Source: CAYLYM01 sp964387645 (GTDB lineage: Bacteria; Calditrichota; Calditrichia; RBG-13-44-9). Taken from it: a stretch of DNA of 20,378 nt. How positions within the stretch are numbered: position 1 is the first letter of the stretch; each line of letters opens with the position of its first letter. The DNA is taken from NCBI GenBank assembly GCA_964387645.1, contig CAYLYM010000068.1, forward strand, positions 1 through 20,378, in the 5' to 3' direction. Shown here piece after piece: positions 8,261 through 17,812 of this stretch. A program made the translations under genes and the position numbers. Under the pieces are notes generated by a model. It was not told the DNA's origin. It was given only the letters and a program-made list of their open reading frames with translations, and searched no databases.

Positions 8261-11200
8261 TTATTTATTTGTTGCTACATTTTCGATTTCATCAATTTCT
8301 TCAACATTAATTTTAAACACTGCTAATAACTTGTTCTTAAATTGCTCCATAACCCAATAAACGTTGGGAATGACGACTAATGTAAGCAAGGTGGAGGTTA
8401 CCAACCCTCCGATTACTGCTAATGCCATTGGTGATCGGAGAGCTGCACTTTCGCCAAAACCAAAAGTCAATGGTAATAAAGCTAAAATTGTTGTTAAACT
8501 TGTCATGATAATTGGACGAATTCGCCGTTGTCCCGCTTGCACAATAGCCTCTCGGAGAGATTTTCCCTCTCTTTTTAATTGATTAATCGCATCTACCAGA
8601 ATAATGGAATCATTTACTGCAATGCCAACTAACATAATAATGCCAATGTAAGCCATAATATTGAGCGCTTTTCCTAAAATAAAGAAAGTAAAAACAGAAC
8701 CAACTACTGCTAGTGGAATTGTTAGAAGAATAGTGAAAGGATGAAGCAAAGATTCAAATTGTGATGCTAAAACCATATAAACTAAAATAATGGAAAGAAT
8801 TAAAGCAAATTTTAGATTATGAAATGCTTCCTGGCGCATTTGTTCCTCACCGGTAATTTGCACGGAGTAATCAGGGGGAAAATGAACATCTGCTATTTTT
8901 GATTGGATGCTTTTTACTACATGATCGAAAGGTCGATCTCCTTTTATATGAGCAGTAATTTTCCCAATTCTGGATTGATTATGCCGAATGATTTCTTTTG
9001 GGGCTATACTTTCTTTTATATTAGCAACTTCTCCTAAACGAAATTTCTGATTTCCTGATGTAAGAAGGATATCCTCTAATTGACTGACACTAGTTTCCGG
9101 TAATCTAATGGTAATATCACGTAATTCACCAGAAACATCCCACTCACCGGCATTTTTTCCCATTAATTGATCTTGCAGTTGTGAAATAATATTGCTAATG
9201 TTTACGTTGTAAATTCCTGCTTTTAATCGATCAATGTGTATTTCTATTTCTGGTCTTCCTTCTTCAAAACCAGTTTCAATGTTGTAAAGGTCGGGTATAG
9301 TCTGAATTTTATCTCGAACCTGATTTGTTAAATCTTCAATAATACCCAGATCTTCTCCTTTTACTTCGATGATGATAGGTGCTGCTTCTGTTCCTAATGT
9401 GGTCTGTAAAACGCTTTGATCCTGGAGAAATTCCGATTCAAGATCAGGTATGTCACTAAGGATTTGTCCAATGGTTGCCATAATGTATTCAGAAGAAAGA
9501 GAATGATTCTTTTTAAGAATAATTTTCATATTTGCAGTGTTTTGATCTTCAAAAATGGTGTTTTCGTCTTCAAGACTACTGGTTGCTGGTCCGATTCGAC
9601 TGTAAATTGTTTCTAAATTATCTCCTAAAACGTCTTTTATCATTCTCTCAATGTTTTCAACAGTTTGTTCAGTGCGATACAATTCTGTTCCTTCAGGTAG
9701 GCGAAGTTCTAGGGAAAATTGATTTAATTCAGTTTCTGGCATGAATTCGCTTCCTACTACTGGTAAAAGAAGATAGGCAGTAATAACCAGAACAAGTGCT
9801 CCGCCAATAAACCACCAGCGTTTGTCTAAAATTTTGTTAAGAAGTGAACCATACCAGGCAAATTGAAGACTTTTTGGTTGTTCAAGTTTTTGTGATTTTT
9901 TTAGAAAACGGGAGCTAAGCATTGGGATAACCATAATTGCAACAAAAAGTGAAGAAAGCAGTGAAAATGCTACCGTCCAGGCCTGGTCTTTAAAAAGTTC
10001 TCCAGCAGCACCATGAATATAGACAATTGGTAAAAACACTACAATTGTTGTTAATGTTGCAGCAGTGATGGCACCACCTACTTGTGCAGTGCCTATTATT
10101 GAAGCGCTTCGAATATCTTTTCCCGCTTCTATCTGTCGAAAGATGTTTTCCATTACAACAATGGCGTTGTCAACCAACATTCCTGCTCCCAGAGCCAAAC
10201 CGCCTAAAGTCATGATATTTAGAGTCAATCCATTAAAAAACATTAAATTAAATGTAGCAATAATAGAAATGGGAATAGCAATGCTGATAATAGTTGTTGT
10301 AGCCAGTCGGCGGAGAAAAAGGTATAAAACAATTACCGCTAAAATAATACCAATAAGAGCGGTTTCTTTAACTTCGTCAATGGCTGTGTTGATGAATTCA
10401 CCCTGATTCTGAATAATAACCAACTGATAACCCGGAAGCGCTTTGCGCAGATTTTCTATTGTTTTTAACACGTCATTTACGGCCTGAACAGTATTGTATC
10501 GTGTTTCTTTTGATATTGCTAATCCTAAACAACGATTTTGATTAATACGCACAATGCTCAATGGATCTTTGTTACGGAATTCTACTTTGGCAATATCTTT
10601 CAAATAAATGGGAACTCGCTTATTTGAATTGTTTTCTTGTTGAGACAGTTCAGGAGTTTCTGATGTTCGATAGCCAACAATAAGATTTTTAAAATCTTCC
10701 AGGGATTGGAAAACGCTGACTCCTTTGACAATATATTTGAGTCCCATCTCAACAATAGAACCACCAGAAATATTTTTATTTAAATTACTAATCTGATTGG
10801 CTATATCGTCAGGTGTTAGATTATAAGCTTCTAATAGGTAATTATCTGTTTCAATAACTACTTCTTTTTCCTCTCCACCATAAATTTCAACTTCAGCAAT
10901 ACCTTCTAAACGAATTAGTTCATTGCGAATGTAATTTTCGGCTACTTTTCGTAATTCATCCATATCATCGATTTCTGGATGATAAAATCCCAGCAACATT
11001 ATTGGTGCTGAATTTGGATCGTGTTGGGTAATGGTCAATTCATCGATTTCTCTATTTCGACTAATCGGAGTCAGGGCTTTTTGTAAATCCAAAAATGCTT
11101 CGTCCATATCAGTATTCCAGGTGTATTCCACAGTAATCTGTGCCGAACCTACTCGAGAAATAGAAGAAACTTGAGCAACATTTTTTTGACGAATGGCTAA

Positions 11201-11410
11201 CGATTCGATCTTTTCTACAAATTGTTTTTCCATTTCTTCAGGTGGACGTTCTCCGGAGCTAATCTCAATAAATATTTTAGGACTGTTTAGTTCAGGCAAT
11301 AAGTCGACACCCAATTTTTTGAAAGAAATATATCCAAGCAGAATAAGTGCAAGGATTATCATTAAAACAGTAATAGGATATTTAACGGAAAATTCTGTGA
11401 TCTTTTTCAT
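8261..11410 (-). CDS. RND multidrug-type efflux pump, inner-membrane subunit
   Basis: This 1049-residue proton-driven exporter is of the hydrophobe/amphiphile efflux type (AcrB/MdtB relatives), with the usual family length. It has an N-terminal helix, two large periplasmic loops and two six-helix halves. The helix 4 motif GAGMLVDNAIVVMENIF carries Asp414-Asn415 and helix 10 has VNDSIILVD with Asn933-Asp934. Many non-proteobacterial members have DN rather than DD, so I do not regard this as damage. The ATG at 11410 lacks a strong Shine-Dalgarno. It lies between the adaptor gene (upstream) and the RND-ABC fusion (downstream), forming with TolC and the adaptor a full tripartite route across both membranes. 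The substrate is unknown; drugs, metabolites or lipids are all possible. Confidence 0.93.
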   Translation of the reverse strand: MKKITEFSVKYPITVLMIILALILLGYISFKKLGVDLLPELNSPKIFIEISSGERPPEEMEKQFVEKIESLAIRQKNVAQVSSISRVGSAQITVEYTWNTDMDEAFLDLQKALTPISRNREIDELTITQHDPNSAPIMLLGFYHPEIDDMDELRKVAENYIRNELIRLEGIAEVEIYGGEEKEVVIETDNYLLEAYNLTPDDIANQISNLNKNISGGSIVEMGLKYIVKGVSVFQSLEDFKNLIVGYRTSETPELSQQENNSNKRVPIYLKDIAKVEFRNKDPLSIVRINQNRCLGLAISKETRYNTVQAVNDVLKTIENLRKALPGYQLVIIQNQGEFINTAIDEVKETALIGIILAVIVLYLFLRRLATTTIISIAIPISIIATFNLMFFNGLTLNIMTLGGLALGAGMLVDNAIVVMENIFRQIEAGKDIRSASIIGTAQVGGAITAATLTTIVVFLPIVYIHGAAGELFKDQAWTVAFSLLSSLFVAIMVIPMLSSRFLKKSQKLEQPKSLQFAWYGSLLNKILDKRWWFIGGALVLVITAYLLLPVVGSEFMPETELNQFSLELRLPEGTELYRTEQTVENIERMIKDVLGDNLETIYSRIGPATSSLEDENTIFEDQNTANMKIILKKNHSLSSEYIMATIGQILSDIPDLESEFLQDQSVLQTTLGTEAAPIIIEVKGEDLGIIEDLTNQVRDKIQTIPDLYNIETGFEEGRPEIEIHIDRLKAGIYNVNISNIISQLQDQLMGKNAGEWDVSGELRDITIRLPETSVSQLEDILLTSGNQKFRLGEVANIKESIAPKEIIRHNQSRIGKITAHIKGDRPFDHVVKSIQSKIADVHFPPDYSVQITGEEQMRQEAFHNLKFALILSIILVYMVLASQFESLLHPFTILLTIPLAVVGSVFTFFILGKALNIMAYIGIIMLVGIAVNDSIILVDAINQLKREGKSLREAIVQAGQRRIRPIIMTSLTTILALLPLTFGFGESAALRSPMALAVIGGLVTSTLLTLVVIPNVYWVMEQFKNKLLAVFKINVEEIDEIENVATNK

Positions 11411-11532
11411 CGAATTACATCTATTTAGTTTTTGAACCCATTAATTTTTTGAAGAACCAGATTTCTCATTTAATGTGTTATTATTTGTAAATATCTTGTA
11501 AAATCTAAACATAGTTGAAAAAACTAATATGG

Positions 11533-12651
11533 TTATCGTATAATTTTTACTCTTGAGTTGTCTCGCAGTGTTTCAAATCCTCTAACTACCAATCTTTCAT
11601 TTTCTTTAAGGCCCTTTACTACTTCTATTTCATCAGGATTTTCTAAACCAGTGGTAATAATTCGTTCGTCTGCAACTCCTCTTTCTACCACAAAGACAGA
11701 TTTTCCTCGTCTTTTGGTTAAAATAATATCTTTTGGAATTACAATAGCACTATCTTTCCGCGCAACAATGATTTCTGCTTTGACAAACATTCCAGGTCGA
11801 AGAATCCACTCGGGATTATCGATATCAACAGTTATTTTGAAAGATCGAGTAGTTTCGTCAATGGCAGGAGAAACTTGCGTGACAGTTCCATGTAATGTAT
11901 CATCTGGTAAAGAATAATTAGTAACCCGAACATCTTGACCAACTTTTACCCGAGGTAAATCTTTACTTGGTAGATTAAGTTCAAGGTAAAGTTTACTATA
12001 ATTCATAAGTTTAAACATAGGCATATTGGCGGAAATTTTTGTACCCGGTGTGTAATATGGAAGATCAACAATGACCCCGTCGAATGGGGCTTTAATCTTT
12101 AATTTAGATAATTGGATCAGTGCATTCTCATAATTGTATTTGGCATCGATATAGGCTCTCTCGGCATCTTTCAACTCGCGAAGAGTAACGCCTCCCTTTT
12201 CGTATAATACTTTTTGTTTCTCATATTCTCGTTGCGAGATATCGAGATTTAGTTTAACTGATTCAATCTTAATACTATTTTCAAATTCAGGATTATCAAG
12301 GTGTATAATTTCTTCACCCTTTTTCACAAAATCACCTAATGCATAAGGTTTATTAGTTCGTGGATTTTTATTTAGATAATAGTATCCCTCAATTTCCGAT
12401 TGAATTAACATTTCCATCTGAGCAGTGACCGTTCCTGTTGTGGTAATATATTCTTCAATCATTCTGGGTTTAATTTCTTCTACAGAAACGGGTATGGTAA
12501 TTTCCGTTTCTGTTCCCACATTTTGGCTACCACAGCTCAGTAACAGCAATAAAGATACTGAAAATAAAAAACTACATGCGAATAAACGTTTTCGAATGAG
12601 TTTTTTGAATGTTTGAATTAATAACATGCTGCTAAAAATTTTTCCCGTCAT
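11533..12651 (-). CDS. RND periplasmic adaptor (membrane fusion protein), lipoprotein
   Basis: The adaptor should link the RND pumps to TolC in the periplasm. I choose the ATG at 12651 (372 residues), because AGAAGG lies about 7 bases upstream; a TTG at 12690 in the same frame lacks this. A basic N-region and hydrophobic stretch end in LLLLLSCGS, a lipobox with Cys40, so the mature protein should be lipid-anchored. The order after this is: first lipoyl-type half with GTVTAQMEML, an alpha-helical hairpin (about 120-183), second half with APFDGVIVD (188-196), then a beta-barrel and membrane-proximal domain with RPGMFVKAEI. The length is typical. Only one adaptor serves two RND pumps in this operon. 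Confidence 0.92.
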   Translation of the reverse strand: MTGKIFSSMLLIQTFKKLIRKRLFACSFLFSVSLLLLLSCGSQNVGTETEITIPVSVEEIKPRMIEEYITTTGTVTAQMEMLIQSEIEGYYYLNKNPRTNKPYALGDFVKKGEEIIHLDNPEFENSIKIESVKLNLDISQREYEKQKVLYEKGGVTLRELKDAERAYIDAKYNYENALIQLSKLKIKAPFDGVIVDLPYYTPGTKISANMPMFKLMNYSKLYLELNLPSKDLPRVKVGQDVRVTNYSLPDDTLHGTVTQVSPAIDETTRSFKITVDIDNPEWILRPGMFVKAEIIVARKDSAIVIPKDIILTKRRGKSVFVVERGVADERIITTGLENPDEIEVVKGLKENERLVVRGFETLRDNSRVKIIR

Positions 12652-12725
12652 TGCCAACCTTCTTTTTTTATTCGTTATTTGATTTATCAATAAAACTTCA
12701 TGATTTAGAAAATTCTAATCTTTTT

Positions 12726-14249
12726 TTATTCCATAAAATTTGAATTTTTTATGTCAATAACAGGTCTATCTTTTTCGAAATCCCAAAGTGATTGAATCTT
12801 AAGATTTAATAATGCCAGTCGGTAATTAATCAATGTTTCTACCAATTGATTTTTCTTTTCAGAAAGCTGTGTTTGAAAGAGGTTTAGATCCATACTGGTT
12901 AGATCTCCATTTTTGTATCTTTCTAAATTAATGTCATAGGTCAACTGGGCATTTTTTACATTTTGTTCAGCAATCTTAACTTGAAATTCCAGATTTTGTA
13001 ACGATCGATAGGCCTGTTTAATGGAAATGATAATGTTATTTTTTTCTTCTTCCAAAGATAGTTCTCTGCTTTTAATTATAGCTTTAGATGCGCGAATTCG
13101 TGATTCTTTTTCTCCCCAATCGTAAAGAGGAATGTCAAATGAAATGGTAAATCCCTCATTTCGAGTAGGTACATCATATAAATGACGGAATTGTTCATCC
13201 TGGCCAAAGATACCGTAATTAATCGTAAGATTACCTTTAAATTCATTCTGTGAGGCTGTTCGAATAAGATTAAAGCGCGCATTTTCAATATCAATTTGTC
13301 TTTGTCGCAACTCCATCCGATTTCTTAATCCATGAGAAATGGCTTTTTGTAAATCGACTTTTACAGGTTGGTAAGTAACATCAGCTATTACCGATATATC
13401 TTCATCAAGAGGCAAGCCGATCAGGTTTTTAAAATTGTCCAGTAAATTTTCCAAATTTACTTGTTCATTCTGAAGTGAAGATTTACTAGTTGCTAAATTT
13501 AATTCTGCCTGATATAATTCTTCCGGAGCTGCCAATCCTGCATCTACTTTATTTTTAATAATTTGATAGCTCTTTTGTTGATTATTCAATTCTTCTTTTG
13601 CAATATCGACTCGAAGTTTAGCTAAATATACTTCATAAAAACTTCGAACTACTTGCTGTTCCAGATTTAAACGCTGGATGGTATATTGCAATTCAGTATT
13701 TTCCAGGTCAAGTTCTAATTCACGCAAGGCTAATTTGGTCCTGTTGTAAGTGAACAAAGGTTGCTGGAAACTTAAATAAAGTCTATTAATAAAATCTTTT
13801 CTTTGTGTATTTCTCATTAATCCTGTTGATAAAGAAGGTACTTCGCTCATAACATCCTGCCAGGTAAAACGATTAATTAAATACAGAGTCCCATCTGTCC
13901 ATTTGATAGGTTGTGATATTGAAAATGTTCCTGTGGATTGCTTGGTTTTACTGGTTTGCCATAGTGAAAGTGGTGAGAAAAAGGTGCGATCGCGATTGAA
14001 ATTGAATGGTGTAATAGAAAGAGCAAATTTGGATTTTAAAGCAGCATTTTGTGCATTGAGTAATTCCCTACTTCTCTCCAAATTGTATTGCGACCGTCGG
14101 ATTTGTGGACTGTTGGACATAGCAATTTCTATAGCTTCTTCCACTGTCATAATTTTTTGAGAAAATACAATTGAAGGTAGTAACAGAATTAAGGCAACAT
14201 ATTGAGCCAATTTTTTTGAATACAAAAATATCACCTCCATTAAATTCAT
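12726..14249 (-). CDS. TolC-family outer-membrane efflux protein
   Basis: This protein should form the outer-membrane channel and periplasmic tunnel of the tripartite exporter. The reading frame encodes 507 residues: a signal peptide ending near VFS-QK (after residue 30), then two repeated coiled-coil/beta halves, with the start MTVEEAIEIAMSNSPQI typical of the outer-membrane efflux protein family. Two starts compete. The ATG at 14249 has GAGG 7 bases upstream. A TTG at 14225 has the perfect sequence GGAGGTGAT with 8 bases between GGAGG and the start, and gives a cleaner 22-residue signal peptide beginning YSKKLAQYVALILLL. The gene is 74 bases upstream of the adaptor start and 112 bases after the large ABC permease. 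Confidence 0.92.
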   Translation of the reverse strand: MNLMEVIFLYSKKLAQYVALILLLPSIVFSQKIMTVEEAIEIAMSNSPQIRRSQYNLERSRELLNAQNAALKSKFALSITPFNFNRDRTFFSPLSLWQTSKTKQSTGTFSISQPIKWTDGTLYLINRFTWQDVMSEVPSLSTGLMRNTQRKDFINRLYLSFQQPLFTYNRTKLALRELELDLENTELQYTIQRLNLEQQVVRSFYEVYLAKLRVDIAKEELNNQQKSYQIIKNKVDAGLAAPEELYQAELNLATSKSSLQNEQVNLENLLDNFKNLIGLPLDEDISVIADVTYQPVKVDLQKAISHGLRNRMELRQRQIDIENARFNLIRTASQNEFKGNLTINYGIFGQDEQFRHLYDVPTRNEGFTISFDIPLYDWGEKESRIRASKAIIKSRELSLEEEKNNIIISIKQAYRSLQNLEFQVKIAEQNVKNAQLTYDINLERYKNGDLTSMDLNLFQTQLSEKKNQLVETLINYRLALLNLKIQSLWDFEKDRPVIDIKNSNFME

Positions 14250-14361
14250 TGATCATCCTCATTTAATTTTTGTTAACATTTATTTTTAAAAATTGAATTA
14301 TATTTTAATAATTGTAAAACAATTTCTTAAATATCTACATTTTGTTCATAATTTGATCAGG

Positions 14362-17300
14362 TTAACGTTTAACCCATTTTACAGCATCTGCAAAAACAAC
14401 CCGCGCATTACACTTGTCAGACAATTCTACCCGTGCTTTTCCTTTAGATAGATAAAAACTACCGAGAAAATTCCACCCTGGTTCTGCATTATCAATATTT
14501 AGAATAGTTTCATCAATACCATCTTCATGGTAAATATAAAAATGGTATTCTCCCATCCTTTCATCGCGTCCCTTACGGAAGGGCAGGCGAATTTTGCTTA
14601 CATAATAATATATATCATAAAATCCTGGTTCCTTGATTTCAGCATTCCAGGCTACTTTCTTTTCTCCACCTCCACTTTTAATAAAATGGGCAGATTGGAT
14701 GTACCAGCCAAAAAAGCTAGAAAAGGTGGTTGCTTTCCATTGTTTGGGTGGTTGCCAATAGCGGATACCTATGTATTTTTCTTCTTCCTCTTTTTTCTTG
14801 AAACGTTCAATAATCCCCAATAAGGCGCTTTTAGAAGGTTGATAGATAATTTCAAAGCCGGGGTCTTCATTGTCTACAATAATTTCGTTGGGCATAGCCA
14901 ATTGAACAGGTTCATCTAATATTTTTTCGCCGTCAAAGGGCTGTGCTTTTTCGTTGAGGGTAAACTCCTCGAATCTTTGATTGATAATTGAAGGAAGATT
15001 TTGAGAAATGAGCGTATTAATTCGCATGCCACGTGGTTCATTATCTAATATAATACCTACTTGTTTGGTCTGATGAGCATCTAAAGCAACGATTTTTTCT
15101 ACTTCTGATTCATTAGATGGAGGCCCCATAAATCCACGTCTCCGACCGCTTCGGAAAGTAACTTTTATAAGACCATTGGTATTGCTTACGTTTGTAACTT
15201 TAAAAATGATCTGGTATCTTGTCCGATCCTGGTCGACTACCTGGAAAGCCTGAATGTCTCCAAAAATAAAGGCCGGTAGTTCTGTGCTTTTATATAAGTC
15301 GGTAAGATATGATTCTATTTGATAATTAAATCTATCTTTCATCTCAGAAAGAAATGCTGAAACTGGAGTAACCTGGAATCGAGTTTTTTCAAGAAATTCT
15401 TTAACAAATATTTCAAATTTTTCCTGGCCAAGATAATATTGAATAAGAGTGAAGAGATAATCGCTTTTTGCTTTAAGTGCTGATTTGGCATATTCAATTT
15501 TTTCCGGGTCCTTGAGTATTTCTTCCAGACTATTTTTCGCTAATATTTGATTGGTTTTTTCTTCGTCTGTTAATCCCTCGAATAATTGAGCAAAAATAGA
15601 ACTGGTTTGTTCAATGCGAGAGTTGATGTAGGATTCCAGAGCCATATTGAAAATTGGCCATTTTTTAGATTCAAAATAATTAGTGAAAGTATAATAGTTC
15701 GGAAAGAGAGTGTAGTATGTTTCTAATTCGGGTATTCCACCAAAACGGAAACGAAATTTAAAACCAGAGGTAAAAGTTGTTGTTACAAATCTTCGAAAAT
15801 AGCGACTTTGAATTTCTTTTTTGGTAAGAACTTGATCACTACTCCGACTTCTTCTGCTTTCGAAACGTTGAAAAAGTTTGAAATCAGCTGACTGGAGCAA
15901 AATTCCATTCTCGGGTAAAAAAACTATTTCAGGTTGGACTGTCTCCTGGCTTATCGTCCACAGTCTTGGGTAAGCATAGAATTGTATAGGAGTTTCAACT
16001 AAAAGTAAACGATTATAAGGATAACTCAGGTCTAATTTGGCTTCAAAATCTTGTTTTAATTCTCGGATCAATAAGTTAAGTGTATCTCCCAAAGCGTTAA
16101 AGTAAGGCTCGAAATAATTGTGATTTTTTAATGTAAACAAGGCGTATTCTATCGAGTCTACTTGTACAGATTTTCTAACATAAGGACCTATGGTAAGCGA
16201 AATCCATGGAACCGGTTTGTCTGTGTGGAAGATATATGTGCCATTTTCTTTTTTTTGAACATTCCCCTGAGAAATTGCTAACAGATTAGGCGAGGTTTCA
16301 ACAGTTAATTTGAAAATAGGAAAATTTCTGGGCATATATTCTGGATGCTCGGGATAAAAACGAACTCCTGAAATGGGATACCAGTTGATTTCTGGTGTAA
16401 GTAAAACATATTGAGGTTTCACAAAACCATATCGTTTGTCAATATTATATAAAAAGATTCGAAAAGGCTTTGTTCTTAACTCATCTGTTACGTCTAAATA
16501 AGCCAGGTTTTCTGTAATTGTTCCCTGATATTCGATTGTAAGTGAATCGATCTCTCCTGAATTTAATTCAACTTCTGGTTGTATTTCGAGTATTTGTAAA
16601 TTTTGTTGAAATTTTAATGGTTTATTATTTCGAGTAACATTGTATACTTTTAATCCTGGATTCAGGGTGAAAATGTATTTGTCCACAGATGTTGAATTAT
16701 TGTTCTGAAATACAATGTTTACGCGACTGACAATTTTATTGTTTAAATGTTTTATTTGAATGTTGTAACGTGTAGGTGTTATCAATGGGGTATCGGCGTA
16801 TTTCTGGCAAAGTTCGATAGCCTGGTTACGAAGATCTTGCTTATGGATAATACGTTCCACGTGTTTATAGCTAAAAATAATAGATAGAATCAGGAATAAA
16901 AAACTGAGCAAGTAAGCGGTTTTTGTCATCAACCTGGACTGTGGAAGGCGACGAATGAGATAGATTGTGGAAAAAATAAAAGTGAAACCCAGAAATAAAT
17001 AAATACTACGATGGATCAAAATTGTTGTTATATCTCCAAAACCAATAAAGTCTGAGTACATCATAGGAACGAAAAATCCCATGTAATCGAATAAATGGTG
17101 AAATCGTTGCCCCAGAAAGAAAAGAGTTAGTGCGATATATCCGAGTAAAACAAGAAAAGTAACGGCTTGATTTTTAATTAATACCATAAGAAAAAAAGAG
17201 ATTCCTATAATAAAAATCAGAGTAGGAATACTGATAATTAAGGGATATAGAAAATAAGCATTGATTTGAAAAGCGACATCACTAAAAAATATGTTGAAAA

Positions 17301-17691
17301 TAGCAGCCATTAACAGAACGAGTATATTTAAGCTCAAGAAAACCAGAAGAACACCTAGCGATTTTCCAAGGACGTAGTCTCCGTTCGTCATCGACCGCAT
17401 ATAAATGACTTCTGTGGTATCCAGCTTTCGATCCCGTTTTAAAAAATCCGAGGCTAAAAAGATGGCAACTATAGCTTGAGCTATATTAAGCAGTAACAAA
17501 TTCATATAAGGTATTGAAGCTGGAATTCCTCGAAACATCCATGGCGAAGCTGCAACGTTAGTGAATTGAGTTGTATTAATTAAAAAAAGGATAAATAAAG
17601 CAAGCGCCGCAAAAATTCGAAAAAACCAACTACGATAAAGGGTCTTAGCTTCTATTTTTGCTATGGTCCAAATATGATATAAGGAGAGCAT
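14362..17691 (-). CDS. ABC-2 permease fused to inactive M1-peptidase-like and golvesin-like domains
   Basis: Residues 1-280 form a permease with seven predicted helices (about 22-40, 62-83, 110-133, 147-172, 175-193, 228-246, 259-275). The odd number places what follows outside the cytoplasm. Residues about 310-540 resemble the N-terminal beta domain of M1 aminopeptidases (IDSLTIEYQGT; FKLTVETSPNLLAISQG; WISLTIGPY). The next region corresponds to the M1 catalytic domain, but it has no HExxH and no histidine at all between His524 and His873, so zinc peptidase activity is very unlikely. The C-terminus (about 990-1109), with GWYIQSAHF, GFYDIYYYV and FADAVKW, resembles the golvesin C-terminal domain. 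The start has a perfect Shine-Dalgarno, AAAGGAGG, before ATG. Its ATPase is probably the preceding gene (121-base gap). Permease-M1 fusions with intact zinc sites are known; its role here is unknown. Confidence 0.82.
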   Translation of the reverse strand: MLSLYHIWTIAKIEAKTLYRSWFFRIFAALALFILFLINTTQFTNVAASPWMFRGIPASIPYMNLLLLNIAQAIVAIFLASDFLKRDRKLDTTEVIYMRSMTNGDYVLGKSLGVLLVFLSLNILVLLMAAIFNIFFSDVAFQINAYFLYPLIISIPTLIFIIGISFFLMVLIKNQAVTFLVLLGYIALTLFFLGQRFHHLFDYMGFFVPMMYSDFIGFGDITTILIHRSIYLFLGFTFIFSTIYLIRRLPQSRLMTKTAYLLSFLFLILSIIFSYKHVERIIHKQDLRNQAIELCQKYADTPLITPTRYNIQIKHLNNKIVSRVNIVFQNNNSTSVDKYIFTLNPGLKVYNVTRNNKPLKFQQNLQILEIQPEVELNSGEIDSLTIEYQGTITENLAYLDVTDELRTKPFRIFLYNIDKRYGFVKPQYVLLTPEINWYPISGVRFYPEHPEYMPRNFPIFKLTVETSPNLLAISQGNVQKKENGTYIFHTDKPVPWISLTIGPYVRKSVQVDSIEYALFTLKNHNYFEPYFNALGDTLNLLIRELKQDFEAKLDLSYPYNRLLLVETPIQFYAYPRLWTISQETVQPEIVFLPENGILLQSADFKLFQRFESRRSRSSDQVLTKKEIQSRYFRRFVTTTFTSGFKFRFRFGGIPELETYYTLFPNYYTFTNYFESKKWPIFNMALESYINSRIEQTSSIFAQLFEGLTDEEKTNQILAKNSLEEILKDPEKIEYAKSALKAKSDYLFTLIQYYLGQEKFEIFVKEFLEKTRFQVTPVSAFLSEMKDRFNYQIESYLTDLYKSTELPAFIFGDIQAFQVVDQDRTRYQIIFKVTNVSNTNGLIKVTFRSGRRRGFMGPPSNESEVEKIVALDAHQTKQVGIILDNEPRGMRINTLISQNLPSIINQRFEEFTLNEKAQPFDGEKILDEPVQLAMPNEIIVDNEDPGFEIIYQPSKSALLGIIERFKKKEEEEKYIGIRYWQPPKQWKATTFSSFFGWYIQSAHFIKSGGGEKKVAWNAEIKEPGFYDIYYYVSKIRLPFRKGRDERMGEYHFYIYHEDGIDETILNIDNAEPGWNFLGSFYLSKGKARVELSDKCNARVVFADAVKWVKR

Positions 17692-17812
17692 GTAAACCTC
17701 CTTTTCCTTCTTAATTGAGAATTAATATTACCAATTTGTTAAAACAAGGTATTCATGTAAGTTTCATTATACTTTTTTAATTAACTTTTTAAAATAATAG
17801 AACACAGCTACT

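Noticed and set aside
11441..11512. 23-residue frame between the adaptor and RND genes (- strand), as a possible leader peptide
   Set aside because: It has no ribosome binding site and no attenuator-like hairpin, and is ordinary for its length in AT-rich DNA.
17711..17747. Short palindromes TTAATT-GAG-AATTAA and TTGTT-AA-AACAA before the large permease
   Set aside because: They are short AT-only or nearly AT-only dyads, likely by chance in this composition, and no T run follows.
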